Notes under the pieces: generated by a model | What the model was told of the DNA's origin: nothing | Database searches by the model: none | What the model saw: the letters and a program-made list of their open reading frames with translations, nothing else | In this document: one piece after another, positions 9,781 to 21,790 of the stretch | Layout of the letters: the number at the start of each line of letters is the position of its first letter | How positions within the stretch are numbered: position 1 is the first letter of the stretch | Made by a program: the position numbers and the translations under genes | Assembly (NCBI GenBank): GCA_034696485.1 | Contig: JAQIWT010000368.1 | Location: 1 to 22,086, forward strand | Length of the DNA stretch: 22,086 nucleotides | Direction: 5' to 3' | From: Isohypsibius dastychi | Lineage: Eukaryota; Tardigrada; Eutardigrada; Parachela; Isohypsibiidae

Positions 9781-9900
9781 GAATCCAAGGAAACTTAAAA
9801 GAAGTGCATTTCCGGTCGATCAGAAGAAGTCAAAATGTTGCAAGCCAGTATCCGAAAAATGCATCGAAAACAACCACCGGGAATCCATGATAATTTTCGC
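9781..9900 (-). other. possible non-coding first exon of the rhomboid gene
   Basis: On the minus strand a good donor (GGATTC|GTAAGTGC, GT at 9780-9779) precedes the acceptor at 9457-9456 by about 320 bp. None of the three frames through this segment has an ATG joining the rhomboid frame without a stop, so it would be 5'UTR. The left limit given is arbitrary. Confidence 0.3.
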
Positions 9901-10621
9901 GGTCATTTAGAAATGGTCAGCGGCATAAAATGAAGAAATATCCAGTGTCATGTTCTATGGGATGTATGATTCATATTTGGATAGACTTTTGGAGCAGATG
10001 TGTCAGCGTCAGAACAGCTGGCAACGCCCTGGTCTGCTTCGATATTTTCATCCATAGGTTAATCACAGTGGTCGCCCATGAGGGACATGGCAAAATTGCC
10101 ACCAAAACGAGAGCAGCTGCGTGGCCGTCGTTGAGTGGAGCCGCTCGCCCATGTCCGCTTCCGGAATATCCTTCTGCAAAAGAAGATCAGATGAAATTTC
10201 ACTCTCGATCTTTGTGAGGCTACTTGGGTGGAATTTGATGATTCGATGACTGAGAATCGTTTTGCTTTATCATTTCATTTTGATGGGACCACCATAATGG
10301 AAATATAAGGAATGGAAACAAGAAGACAAACCGCACAGGGGAAATCAAGCTAATTTTGATCAAAGCCATTTTATATCATTCGAAATAATTTCAAATTGGC
10401 ATCCAATAATAATTCTCAAGACGTGATTCAAAACGTCACTACAAAATCTCGTACTCAAATGAATCGTACGACATTTCTAAATGAACAAAACAACAAATAA
10501 ACAAGATCACCGACAATTTCAATAAATTCAATTCTCTTAACTCCGAAACAAAATATTCAAAAAACAAGAAAATCAAAGGAACAAACGACAGATCAGAAGT
10601 CAGCATAAATGCCACCCTAAA

Positions 10622-11064
10622 TCATAGAACGTTTGAACCGGAAGTAGCTGTTAATATTTCGACGTACGTATTTGTACTATTTAAACAGAAAATGATAGCA
10701 AAATTGAAATGGGGTCCCCTCGAAACTCTGGAATTCTTTCCGCCAGAGAAATTCCAATGAACGTCTTGAAACTCATTAAGCGATACGGGCCTCCAAGTGA
10801 CCACTATAAACTCTCAAGTAACAAAACGCGATACTTTTCAAACACAAATTTACAGTCCTGCGAATGGCCAACACCTTGTATGTTAATTACTATTGACCGG
10901 TTTCCACTCTTCTCGCCGCCAGTTAATGGCTGATCGATTTCGTGAATACCTGCATTTTTATAACTTTTCAACTTCTCATATAGAGCAAGTTGACCCGATT
11001 TACCGACTGGAGAGAAACGGTAGCTTGGTTGATTTGGCGAACAAACGACCATTTGGTCATGCAT
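10622..11064 (-). pseudogene. protein-like minus-strand frames of unknown origin, possibly frameshifted
   Basis: From an ATG at 11064 the minus strand is open for 86 codons to a TAG at 10806-10804. At the same point a second frame opens (VVTWRPVSLNEF...) and runs to a TGA at 10624-10622. Both segments have balanced amino acid use (for example GIHEIDQPLTGGEKSGN and HWNFSGGKNSRV) and wobble-like third-position variation. They look more like coding than the surrounding AT-rich DNA. A single one-base shift near 10806 would join them into roughly 145 residues. I recognise no family. It may be a decayed gene, part of an unresolved spliced gene, or chance. The opposite strand is also partly open (10709-10933). 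Confidence 0.25.
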
Positions 11065-11774
11065 GAGTCAGCAAAGTGACAACAGAATTGATTTTCTCAA
11101 GGCCGGAATACAAACCTGCCGGACAAACAGACCAATTTCATTCACGGAAGCATATTCTCAGTTTAAATTCAAAGTTGAATCACACAACACAAAGTTAAAT
11201 GAATCAACAAATAACGGATTTACACCGGAAACACAGCGGATTATTTTAACTTAACAACAACATTTTTCCCACTACCGAAATTACTTACAAAATAAGAGTA
11301 TTATCTGGAAATAAAGTCTCTTGTTCTGAAGAAGATTTTTCTTTAGTCCTGAAACGATTTAGTGAAAGAAGTTGCCTGTTTTTTTCATTTCGACAAACAA
11401 TATTTCTCTCAGTATTTCCCCTTGATTTATTAAGGAAAGATGCTAAAACAAGATCTACAATCTAAGATCTGCGATTCCTATTGTTTCCGGACGCCGCTCC
11501 TGTCAACAATAATCATATTGATAAAGATCATGTTACGAACTACGAGAGAACAAGTAGTGATTCGCGTTCGCCGGAATTGTCATCAGAACCCTTCCCGAAG
11601 ATCTAATCGGACATAAAACGCTTCCTTATGAAAGTCAAATCACAACTCTGAATTACTAATCATTTCCTGTGACTCCTAGATATCACATTTTTCCAGATTC
11701 AGTAGATTAAAACAACAGTTTGAATAATCAGTTTTTTAATATTTGATTGAACAGATTTGTTTTTGGGTCAGTTT

Positions 11775-11813
11775 ATGAAGAAGCCATACCGAAGTGAGGA
11801 AGATGGCGGATAA
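11775..11813 (+). promoter_or_regulatory. upstream ORF overlapping the atlastin-like start
   Basis: An ATG at 11775 opens a 12-codon frame that ends in TAA at 11811-11813. This is past the ATG of the main gene at 11803 and in a different frame. If the transcript starts upstream of 11775, ribosomes would meet this ATG first, and the overlap would force leaky scanning to the main start. It is seen directly; its use depends on the unknown transcription start. Confidence 0.35.
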
Positions 11814-14516
11814 TCCCTTTTTATATTTTGGGATAATCATTTCGTTCATCGTTCTTCATTCTCTCGGCATAACGCAAGCGGAACCAGAACACAGGAGGAA
11901 ATTACACCGGGATCATTTTCCAGCCAACTCATTTTGTTACTGTGAAAATGGAACAACAGCAAATTCGTATCAGGTATAAACCATTTGTTCTTATTAAACT
12001 GTCGCTGCAAGCATGATCATGCCATGATATTTGGATAACCAGACTTATAATCTTCTCATTGGCTCAGACATGTACAATGTTGAAAAATATGTTTCTATCA
12101 AGTTTTTCAGAATGAGTACTTCGTTAACGAAGTGTGCGCGTGTTCGAATATCTTGGAGTGGTTTCCTGTTACCCAAGCTCCATTTGAATGAAAATAATTA
12201 ACAAGATAAACGAAGTAAAAAAAACTTAGAATCAAAATTTTGCTACTAATTCCACATCAAAGTTAGTTTCCTGATTCAAAACCAAATATTTCCCTCCTGA
12301 ATTTTATTACTGAACTTCATAAATAAAATCTGAAGATCAAAAAATTGTGACAATGATTTGTCGACTGGAAAACGCATAGATGGTATGTACAACAAATTTC
12401 TTAAATAACTGGAGATAATTTCGCCAACACGAAAGATTACAGAGCGTGGTTGAATTTGAGTTCTTCAACCGAAGTCTTAAAAAATACGTTTTTTCAGATC
12501 GGCAAGATTGACCAAAATAAGCTGGTTATGGATCTGAATCCACTAGAAAAACTACTAAAAAGCAGTGAATATGCCAATAAAAAGGTCGCGATCATCACCA
12601 TTATCGGCATCCACCAAACTGGAAAATCGGGCTTCATGAACATGCTGCACCGATATTTATTATGTTCGGTAGGCTCATTTTGTTTATTTTCCCAATTTTA
12701 ATATCCAACAACAATATAAAATCAGATGGATGATGACCAGTCCTGCGAAGACACCTACGATTGGTTTCACTGCCACCAAGAATCGCAGGAGAACAAAAAC
12801 AACAAGTGCGCATTTCCGTTTGGAACAACAACTAATCCGCGAAAACATACCGACGGAATTTGGATTACAAAAGTGCCGTACATAAAAAACGACACCGCCA
12901 TTTTTTTGGTGGACACGCAGGGGCTCGGCGCGAACCGGGACAATGTGAACGAACTCGATGCAAAAATCACACACCTTGCGCTGACCATTTCATCGACACT
13001 GGTTAGTCCCATAAAACTTCCGAATTTAATTTGAAATAACTATAACATTTATATGACCGAGGAATATTATAAATTCTGCAGATATTGAATAAAAATTATC
13101 CGATGGACACCTATTTCACGGAAAGAATCGGAACATTCGTGGCGCAAGTTCGAGATATGGATGGGGATTTTTGTAAGAAACACGAAATCGTTTTCAGTAA
13201 ATTTTAAGCTTTTCTAAAATGGAGATTGTGTATTAGTGACCAACAATTCCAATGTGAGACCACTGCAGAATCTTTTGTTCGCCGTGCGAAGGTACGACGG
13301 GTACGCTGATGGTCACGATCCTTTGAAAGTGAGATCACAAATTTCAAGAAATGATCAAATACAGTCAAACTTCAACGATCACACTGAATTTCAGGAATTC
13401 TGGGAGGATTCACAAGAACCGAAGAAATATCACCAAGAAATTCGACAAGCGTTCAAGACAGAAAAAGACTGCCTGCTTCCGTCCATCCCAAGAAATCTCA
13501 CAACAATGCGTAAAGCATTTCTAATATTTTGGCAAGTACCCGTTCAAATAATTAACTAATCTGAATCCAGCTAAAGACAGAAAAGTGATCAACGCTTACT
13601 ACAAATGCCTGGAAAATAACTTCAAAAATCCAGAGCCGAAAATGGTGTTTGATAATTACTTAACCGGAAAGGAACTTGCCAAATACCTCAAAGTGAGTCG
13701 GGATCAACTAAATTTCACAATAACGCGAAAAGTATTCACACCTGTTCTTCAGACTGCCGTCGACTATCTCGTCGAGAATAATCGGACTTTTCTCGATTTC
13801 TACGATGTAAATCAAAGCTGCTGATGTTTTGCAGACCGAAAATATTTACAAAATACAATGTTTTAGTATGAACTCAAAACAGTGGCGGAAAAGGCCAGCG
13901 AAATCGGATGGAGAAAGTACCAGGCCTGTATGGCTCTCGAAGAGGTATTCCACCTGCAATCTCACATCGCAAAACTGACCATTTTAAACAGATGTATTTA
14001 GCATCATCTGAACGGAAAAGATTTGGCAGAATGGAAGGAAAGTGACATTCGGACTGAGCATGCCAACTGCGTGGAAAACTGCCAGCTTGTTATCAAACAG
14101 AAAAGCTCACTCCTCCGACGCCATTTCAAAGAACTCGAAGCCGCAATAGAGACTTTCAAAGCTCGAGCCGATGGGTGGTTTTATCAAATAACAGATGCCA
14201 AATATTCGCGAGATGCAATCATGACACTCGCGGTACCCTTGTCTAATTCCTCCCAAAACCTGCATTTCTAAAAATTTTTCCCTTTGATTAGTCACAAAAC
14301 AAAGCACTTCAAGACAAAATTGATAACGACGTATGTACAGTGAAGAAACGTTTGCCTTTTTATACATTCAAGGTTTTGATATTCTTGCAGCCATTCAACA
14401 ATATTCTGACTAAACTCGCTATGGGATGCGGCGGAGTCCTCGCAGTTTACCTAACGTTTGTCTTCATCAAATGCTTCAGCGGATTCCGCGTTCGGAACAA
14501 AGTATCATCCGTATGA
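11803..14516 (+). CDS. atlastin/GBP-like dynamin-superfamily GTPase with signal sequence, about 560 aa, 12 exons
   Basis: Exons: 11803-11973, 12111-12167 (donor uncertain), 12498-12668, 12726-13001, 13082-13172, 13237-13328, 13395-13509, 13571-13806, 13867-13944, 14002-14232, 14292-14330 and 14391-14516. The N-terminus is hydrophobic (FGIIISFIVLHSLGITQA), a signal peptide or anchor, followed by two Cys-X-Cys pairs. The G domain follows: P-loop GIHQTGKS (113-120), HTDGIW at the switch I threonine, DTQG (196-199), then AVRRYDG at the G4 position. A helical middle domain leads to one membrane segment (about 527-548) and a short end. Its 560-residue length matches atlastins, which fuse ER membranes. 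However, atlastins lack a signal peptide and have two membrane segments. The family's P-loop arginine and G4 aspartate are both missing. Exon 3 might instead start upstream (acceptor near 12442), giving FQIGKID, like atlastin VQIV. A tail frame overlaps the stop. Confidence 0.78.
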
Positions 14517-14653
14517 ATAAAAACGACGATCGAGAAAACACGACCTCAAAAACGGACCAACACGAGAAGCTTCCAGATTACCCACGACCAAATTGGTTCA
14601 TTCCAAAATTTCCAAAGTTCCTGTTTTTCGGACCAAATCCGAAAACCAAATAA
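14513..14653 (+). other. overlapping polar/proline-rich tail frame after the atlastin-like gene
   Basis: An ATG at 14513 overlaps the TGA stop of the membrane exon (ATGA) and opens a 46-residue frame to TAA at 14651-14653. It reads as a charged segment (NKNDDRENTTSKTDQHEK) followed by a proline/aromatic repeat (PRPNWFIPKFPKF). The composition is protein-like, and the position suits the tail of a membrane protein. It is one base out of frame with the membrane exon. Options are an assembly error, a strain-level indel, a frameshift, an unseen splice form, or chance. AATAAA at 14516-14521 would end the message early if used. Confidence 0.35.
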
Positions 14654-15012
14654 TGTTCCTATATTTTTAGTATTTCTAATCTCAATCCGCCTTCCCCTTC
14701 AGGCACTAATGCAGCTACCTCTTCCATGACCTTTTCAATCATCAGATACACCTGATTTCAATCTCTACCGGGAAACATTCCATGCCTGGTCTATTCTTTA
14801 AAAACAGGTAAATCAGTATCAAGAAGACTTATCGAAGAAAAGATAAAAAAATGCGTAGAAACTTATTTCGAGTCGACTAGACAACCAAACCAGCGAGTCT
14901 TCCGGAACAAAGTCACTCAAGGTCATTTCAAAAAAAATCACAATGTAAACAAACCAACACTCGTTTATAAGACAAGATAATCTCCCACCTGGATGTTGTA
15001 TTAAAATCTGTG
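14654..15012. other. intergenic region before the coiled-coil gene
   Basis: AT-rich and without a supported exon. A TATA-like TTTATAA occurs at 14964-14970, 43 nt before the next ATG. If used, it would give a very short 5'UTR. The minus-strand frame here (14819-15019) shows no family signal. Confidence 0.35.
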
Positions 15013-15606
15013 ATGCCATTACGGCGCGACCTCAAAAAAGCAGAATGTACCGAATGTGCAATTTTGAAAAACCAACTCGCGGATGCTTTGACGGAACTGA
15101 CGAATCTTCAGAATCAATTTCAGCGACTAAAACGAGAAAGACAAGTCTACTCTGAATCTCTGAACGCTCTTCAAAATGATATGCGGCGGGGGAATGAGAA
15201 ACTCTTGGAAAACTCGCAATTAATAACGGAACTCAAAGATAAAGTCACGCTGTATCAAGAAGCCAACCAAATCATGTTCGAAAAATGCGCTCAAGTGAAC
15301 GATTTGGAAGGTGAAGCAAAAATATTACGGCAAAAGATGAAAGAGATCGAAGATTCGCCGCTGGCGAAATATAATTCCAGACAGCCGGATCAAGAAAATC
15401 AAAGCGGTTTTTCGAATTTGAGATCGAATTTTTCAGAGGAAAATTCTAAATTACCGACAAGAGATGCGGCGTTGAGACAATTATCTCAACATTTGCAGGA
15501 ACTGCCCGAGTTTTTCAGGCAAAATATTATTGGGACCAGTTCTAGCGCTACCGTGACTTTGAGGCGCCGAAATGAACCAGCTGAGACAAGATCTATACAA
15601 GAATAA
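15013..15606 (+). CDS. intronless coiled-coil protein, 197 aa
   Basis: A single open frame starts at an ATG encoding MPLRRDLKKAECTECAILK. Residues about 15-115 form a long amphipathic helix with leucine/hydrophobic heptads (LKNQLADALTELTNLQNQF and later ELKDKVTLYQE), rich in Glu, Lys, Gln and Asn. This is a classic parallel coiled coil preceded by a Cys-X-X-Cys pair. The last 80 residues are polar and probably disordered, with a short helix around LRQLSQHLQELPEFF. No family is recognised: it could be a centrosomal, cytoskeletal or adaptor coiled-coil protein. It is one of the few window genes without introns, so retrocopy origin is possible. Its TAA stop lies inside an AATAAA (15602-15607), and the stop of the opposing aldo-keto reductase gene is only 34 bp away. 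Confidence 0.72.
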   Translation: MPLRRDLKKAECTECAILKNQLADALTELTNLQNQFQRLKRERQVYSESLNALQNDMRRGNEKLLENSQLITELKDKVTLYQEANQIMFEKCAQVNDLEGEAKILRQKMKEIEDSPLAKYNSRQPDQENQSGFSNLRSNFSEENSKLPTRDAALRQLSQHLQELPEFFRQNIIGTSSSATVTLRRRNEPAETRSIQE

Positions 15607-15640
15607 ACTGACAAAGTTTTTCGGTGATCACTTACCAAAT

Positions 15641-17105
15641 TCAATCACCGGAAGTAGAGTTTAGCCGGTATCCGTCGTCCAGATTCAAGTCAAGCGATTC
15701 TTGAACGCTTTTACGGTTGACGAATGGTTGATCCATATTCAAAGAATCCAGAAAGGTCATATCAGAAGGTGCAATTTCAAAGTCAAAGACCTATGGAATA
15801 TGGTTTCGAAATCAGGTTTATTTCATAAATCGATTGGAACGAAATACTTGATTTTGAAAAAACCGTACTTGAAATAAACCGATTCGGATAAATAACTCAA
15901 GTTGTAAAATCAATCAAAACGGAATGATCCAATTCGGGTAGATTTGAATTGTGATATAAATCATGAGCGTGAAGATGTCCATTTTATTGTCAGTAAAACG
16001 CGATTAGAGATCTGAAGTTTCTGCCCAATGAGCAAAATTACTTACACAAAATCCAACTCACATTGAAATTTTCTCTGAGTCGATCATTCTTGGTCGATTT
16101 TGGAATCGTCACAACATCATGCTGGATCGACCAGCGGATCAGAATTTGGGCGGAAGTGCGGTCATATTTCTTTCCAAGTTGGACAACTTCTGGTAGGCTG
16201 ACCAGCTTCCCCTTTCCAAGTGGGCAATATCCTTCAAACTGGATGCTGTTTTCCGAGCAAAATTGTCGCAGACTTTCGGAAGTGTGACGAACGTGGAATT
16301 CAGACTGCTGGACATGAGGAACAACGGAAGCGGTGTCCATAAGGTCGCTGAGCTCATCTTCCGTAAAATTACAAACACCGATAGCGCGACAAAGGCCTAA
16401 AAAATAGAGAAATATTGCTGAAAAATAATGTAATAAAATCTAAGATTACCAAAATGATGCACTTTACAGCAAATCATTTTTCACAAAAAAACTGTTATCA
16501 CAAATTTCACCGCGAACATTTTGAACTGCGCTATATACTTTCCAAATTGATAAACAAACCTTCGTCGTACAACAGCTCCAACGCATGCCATGTTTCTTCC
16601 AAAACTCTCCTGATAGTGTGATCGCATTCCGAGCCAGGCAACAATGGCCAATGTAACAAGTAAAGATCTAGAAAATCAAATCCAATCATGTCATAGACTT
16701 ATGTATAAAACTTGTCAATCCTGGCTGTACCTAGATAATCTGTTCCCAAATTACGCGACGAATTTTCAAACCCTGAACGAACGATGTCGAGACCTCCATA
16801 GTCAGTCGGCCAGAGCTTCGACGTGAGGAAAAGATTTTCTCGAGGACATCCACTTTCCTTAATGGCTACACGCAACAATTCCTCATTCCCGTAACGTCTG
16901 GCTGTGTCAATTAGACGGTAACCAACATCTTTTATGGCGTAGATGACGGCCTCATGAATGTAGCCGCCAGAATGGGAAGAACCTTTAACAAGAAGAAAGG
17001 AAAACACCGTTTAAAAAGCTTGGTCAGGCAATGAACCGACTTACCCAGTCCTAATTTTGGAATTTTGACGCCGTTTGAAAGTACAAAATACTCCATCATG
17101 CGCAT
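15641..17105 (-). CDS. aldo-keto reductase, 301 aa, 5 exons
   Basis: Minus-strand exons: 17105-17045, 16982-16731, 16667-16560, 16396-16062 and 15790-15641, phases 1,1,1,0. A cytosolic NAD(P)H-dependent carbonyl reductase with a TIM-barrel fold. The start MRMMEYFVLSNGVKIPKLGLG is the standard first strand. The catalytic tetrad is complete: Asp46 and Tyr51 (RLIDTARRYGNE), Lys76 (TSKLW) and His110 (LYLLHWP). Later family marks are IGVCNFT, QSEFH, the GYCPLGKG loop (usually Y-[ST]-PLG) and the cofactor-binding IPKSTKNDRLREN. The end is short (about 300 residues is typical), without the long C-terminal loop of steroid-specific members, so substrate cannot be predicted. An in-frame TAA lies two codons before the ATG, which fixes the start. 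The gene is divergent to NVL (600 bp between ATGs) and converges on the coiled-coil gene. Confidence 0.93.
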
Positions 17106-17705
17106 ATGTTAGAAATGTAGTCAAAAACAAAACAAGTTTTGAAATTTATATTTCGTTTGGCGAATGTCCGATCTTGAAATATCACAATAACCGCAGTCCA
17201 AAGGACGAGTCGCGTTCCCGCTCTCCGCTCAAGTTAAGGAGAGGCGTGAATGAAAAGCGAAGAGCGGACAAAAACCAAAACAAACTTGCGCAACCTTTTC
17301 CTTCTTTCGTTTTGTTACTTTACTTCGTTCACCGAGATCAACTTTAAGTTAAGTTAGATCCAGTAATACTGGATCCATTTATCTAAGGTACTCTTGATCA
17401 ATTCACTGTTCGTGCTATTTTCGGCATTGGAGCTGTTTGGATGAATACCGAAGCTGTATTTGGTTGCCTATCGGTGTATGAACTTTGGAAATCTTGAGTT
17501 ACTGTTTGATCCATTGAGCTCGTCCCGGAAACGGCCGATTCTCGTTGATGATCTATTCAGGTATTCGCATTTCGCAAGTTCAAATTATCTGATTCTTCTG
17601 TTCAGGGTGGTCCGTTATTCACAATGTGCCACCCTTTCTAAAGGATACTGTATTCATGATGCTTTCATTCAAGGTGATCCTGCTATATTTCTTTGTCCAA
17701 CATAA
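17106..17705. other. divergent promoter region between aldo-keto reductase and NVL
   Basis: 600 bp lie between two head-to-head starts, so it should hold both promoters. Near 17215-17270 a GC-rich patch has nested inverted repeats (CTCTCC/GGAGAG and CCGCTCT/AGAGCGG). At 17357-17375 there is a near-continuous palindrome. Pyrimidine-rich DNA lies at about 17290-17335. A plus-strand frame at 17460-17705 ends exactly before the NVL ATG but resembles nothing and is not a convincing NVL exon. Confidence 0.45.
17357..17375. repeat. 19-bp palindrome in the divergent promoter
   Basis: Nine-base arms GATCCAGTA and TACTGGATC are perfectly complementary around a single central A. The site lies between the two divergent start codons, about 350 bp from the NVL ATG and 250 bp from the reductase ATG. 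It could be a dimeric factor site; in DNA it could also extrude only a tight cruciform. Confidence 0.4.
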
Positions 17706-20802
<3,097 letters not shown>

Positions 20803-20923
20803 AATCTCGCGTGCTTCATGTTTTAAGACTGATATCTCTTATAACAGCGGGTGAAAATGAAGTTGAAAACGAAATTTTCAGAAAATTGAAGGTGGTTTTC
20901 TAAAACGGTTGAAAACGGTGATA
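20803..20923. other. short convergent gap after NVL
   Basis: 121 bp separate the NVL stop (plus) from the stop of the 203-residue gene (minus). No canonical AATAAA is seen for either strand, so the two 3'UTRs probably overlap. Confidence 0.4.
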
Positions 20924-21670
20924 TTATTCGAAACGAGGCAGTTTCTCGAACATTTCTTGTGTAGAATATTTCATCTTTGTGGCATTGTAGTAAACTTCAG
21001 AAACCTTGCTGTGAGGTGCAAAGAATTCACCCAATGGACCAAGGAATACTTGAGTGGCTATACGTGAAGGGACTCCATTCGCAGACGGTTTGGATCGAAT
21101 GCATACTCGAAGCAAAAGTCGGTCTGGATTCCAAGTCACACCTGTATTGAAGAAAACTGTGACATGGTGGCGTTTGATAATTTTATGCCACCTTACGCCG
21201 GATGGATAATCGTTCTGTCCACAACAGATTCCTCCCGCTTTGTAACTGCGTGGCGGTTCTTTTCCAGTGCAAACGGCGGTGACCTTTTAATAGCTTATTC
21301 CCATCAATTTCCAGCACTTCGATTTGGCACTCGTATAACGTGTATGTTTTAGCCTGCAGTCGAGGTAACCATTTTATGTCCACTAGGGTGACACGGAATA
21401 TCCCATTGTAGAAATCTTGCTCCATCCGGATATGGATCAAACAAGGCTTGTCCGGCGGCTTTCTGGAAAAGTGTGACAAAATTAATTTCGGATATAAGCC
21501 CAGGAAATTAAAATGCATACTCAAGATCATTTGCCTGCAGACCTGATGTGATAAGGAATCTGATGTCTGAAACAGTCTACAAAGACCTGGAGGTCTATGG
21601 GCATATCGCGGACCCGTTGGATCAACAGCGCCGTTTCATCCAGCTTATCTTTATTCGCTTCATTAGTCAT
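20924..21670 (-). CDS. unrecognised 203-aa protein, 3 exons
   Basis: Minus-strand exons: 21670-21543, 21462-21197 and 21141-20924, phases 2 and 1. All joins have good sites (AG|GTCTGC..TTTTCCAG and C|GTAAGG..AATACAG) and the frame closes at a TGA or TAA-type stop at 20926-20924. The first 42 residues are acidic and helical (ETALLIQRVRDMPIDLQVF). The middle is probably beta-rich (PCLIHIRMEQDFYNG, FRVTLVDIKWLPRLQ, YECQIEVLEIDGN). The end contains TWNPDRLLLRVCIRSKP and QVFLGPLGEFFAPHSKV. There is no signal peptide or membrane segment, so it is probably cytosolic or nuclear. I do not recognise the family. Another same-strand gene ends 120 bp upstream with no AATAAA between, so co-transcription, or a readthrough exon of that gene, is conceivable. 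Exon quality makes it likely real. Confidence 0.68.
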
Positions 21671-21790
21671 CTCAGACAAATAAATAAACAATAACGGAGT
21701 CGTAGTTCACTGAACAGCTCTTTTACACAGTCTTACTAAAACTTGGTTTTCTGATTGCCTAGCAAACAATCAGAACAATCTGCATCCGGC

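Larger units (their letters stand above)
9440..11802. other. 2.3-kb region between rhomboid and atlastin-like genes
   Basis: Mostly AT-rich and non-coding. It should contain the rhomboid 5'UTR exon (ending near 9781 on the minus strand) and promoter, and the atlastin-like promoter on the right. Two islands stand out. At about 9980-10165 GC content rises and both strands are open. At about 10622-11064 the minus strand carries two adjoining protein-like frames, listed separately. A plus-strand frame at 11063-11254 is followed by AATAAA at about 11313, but no upstream exon joins it convincingly. Confidence 0.4.

Noticed and set aside
17460-17705. 81-codon plus-strand frame ending directly before the NVL ATG
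   Set aside because: Its translation resembles no NVL N-terminus, it is separated by a stop codon, and it has no suitable donor into the NVL exons.
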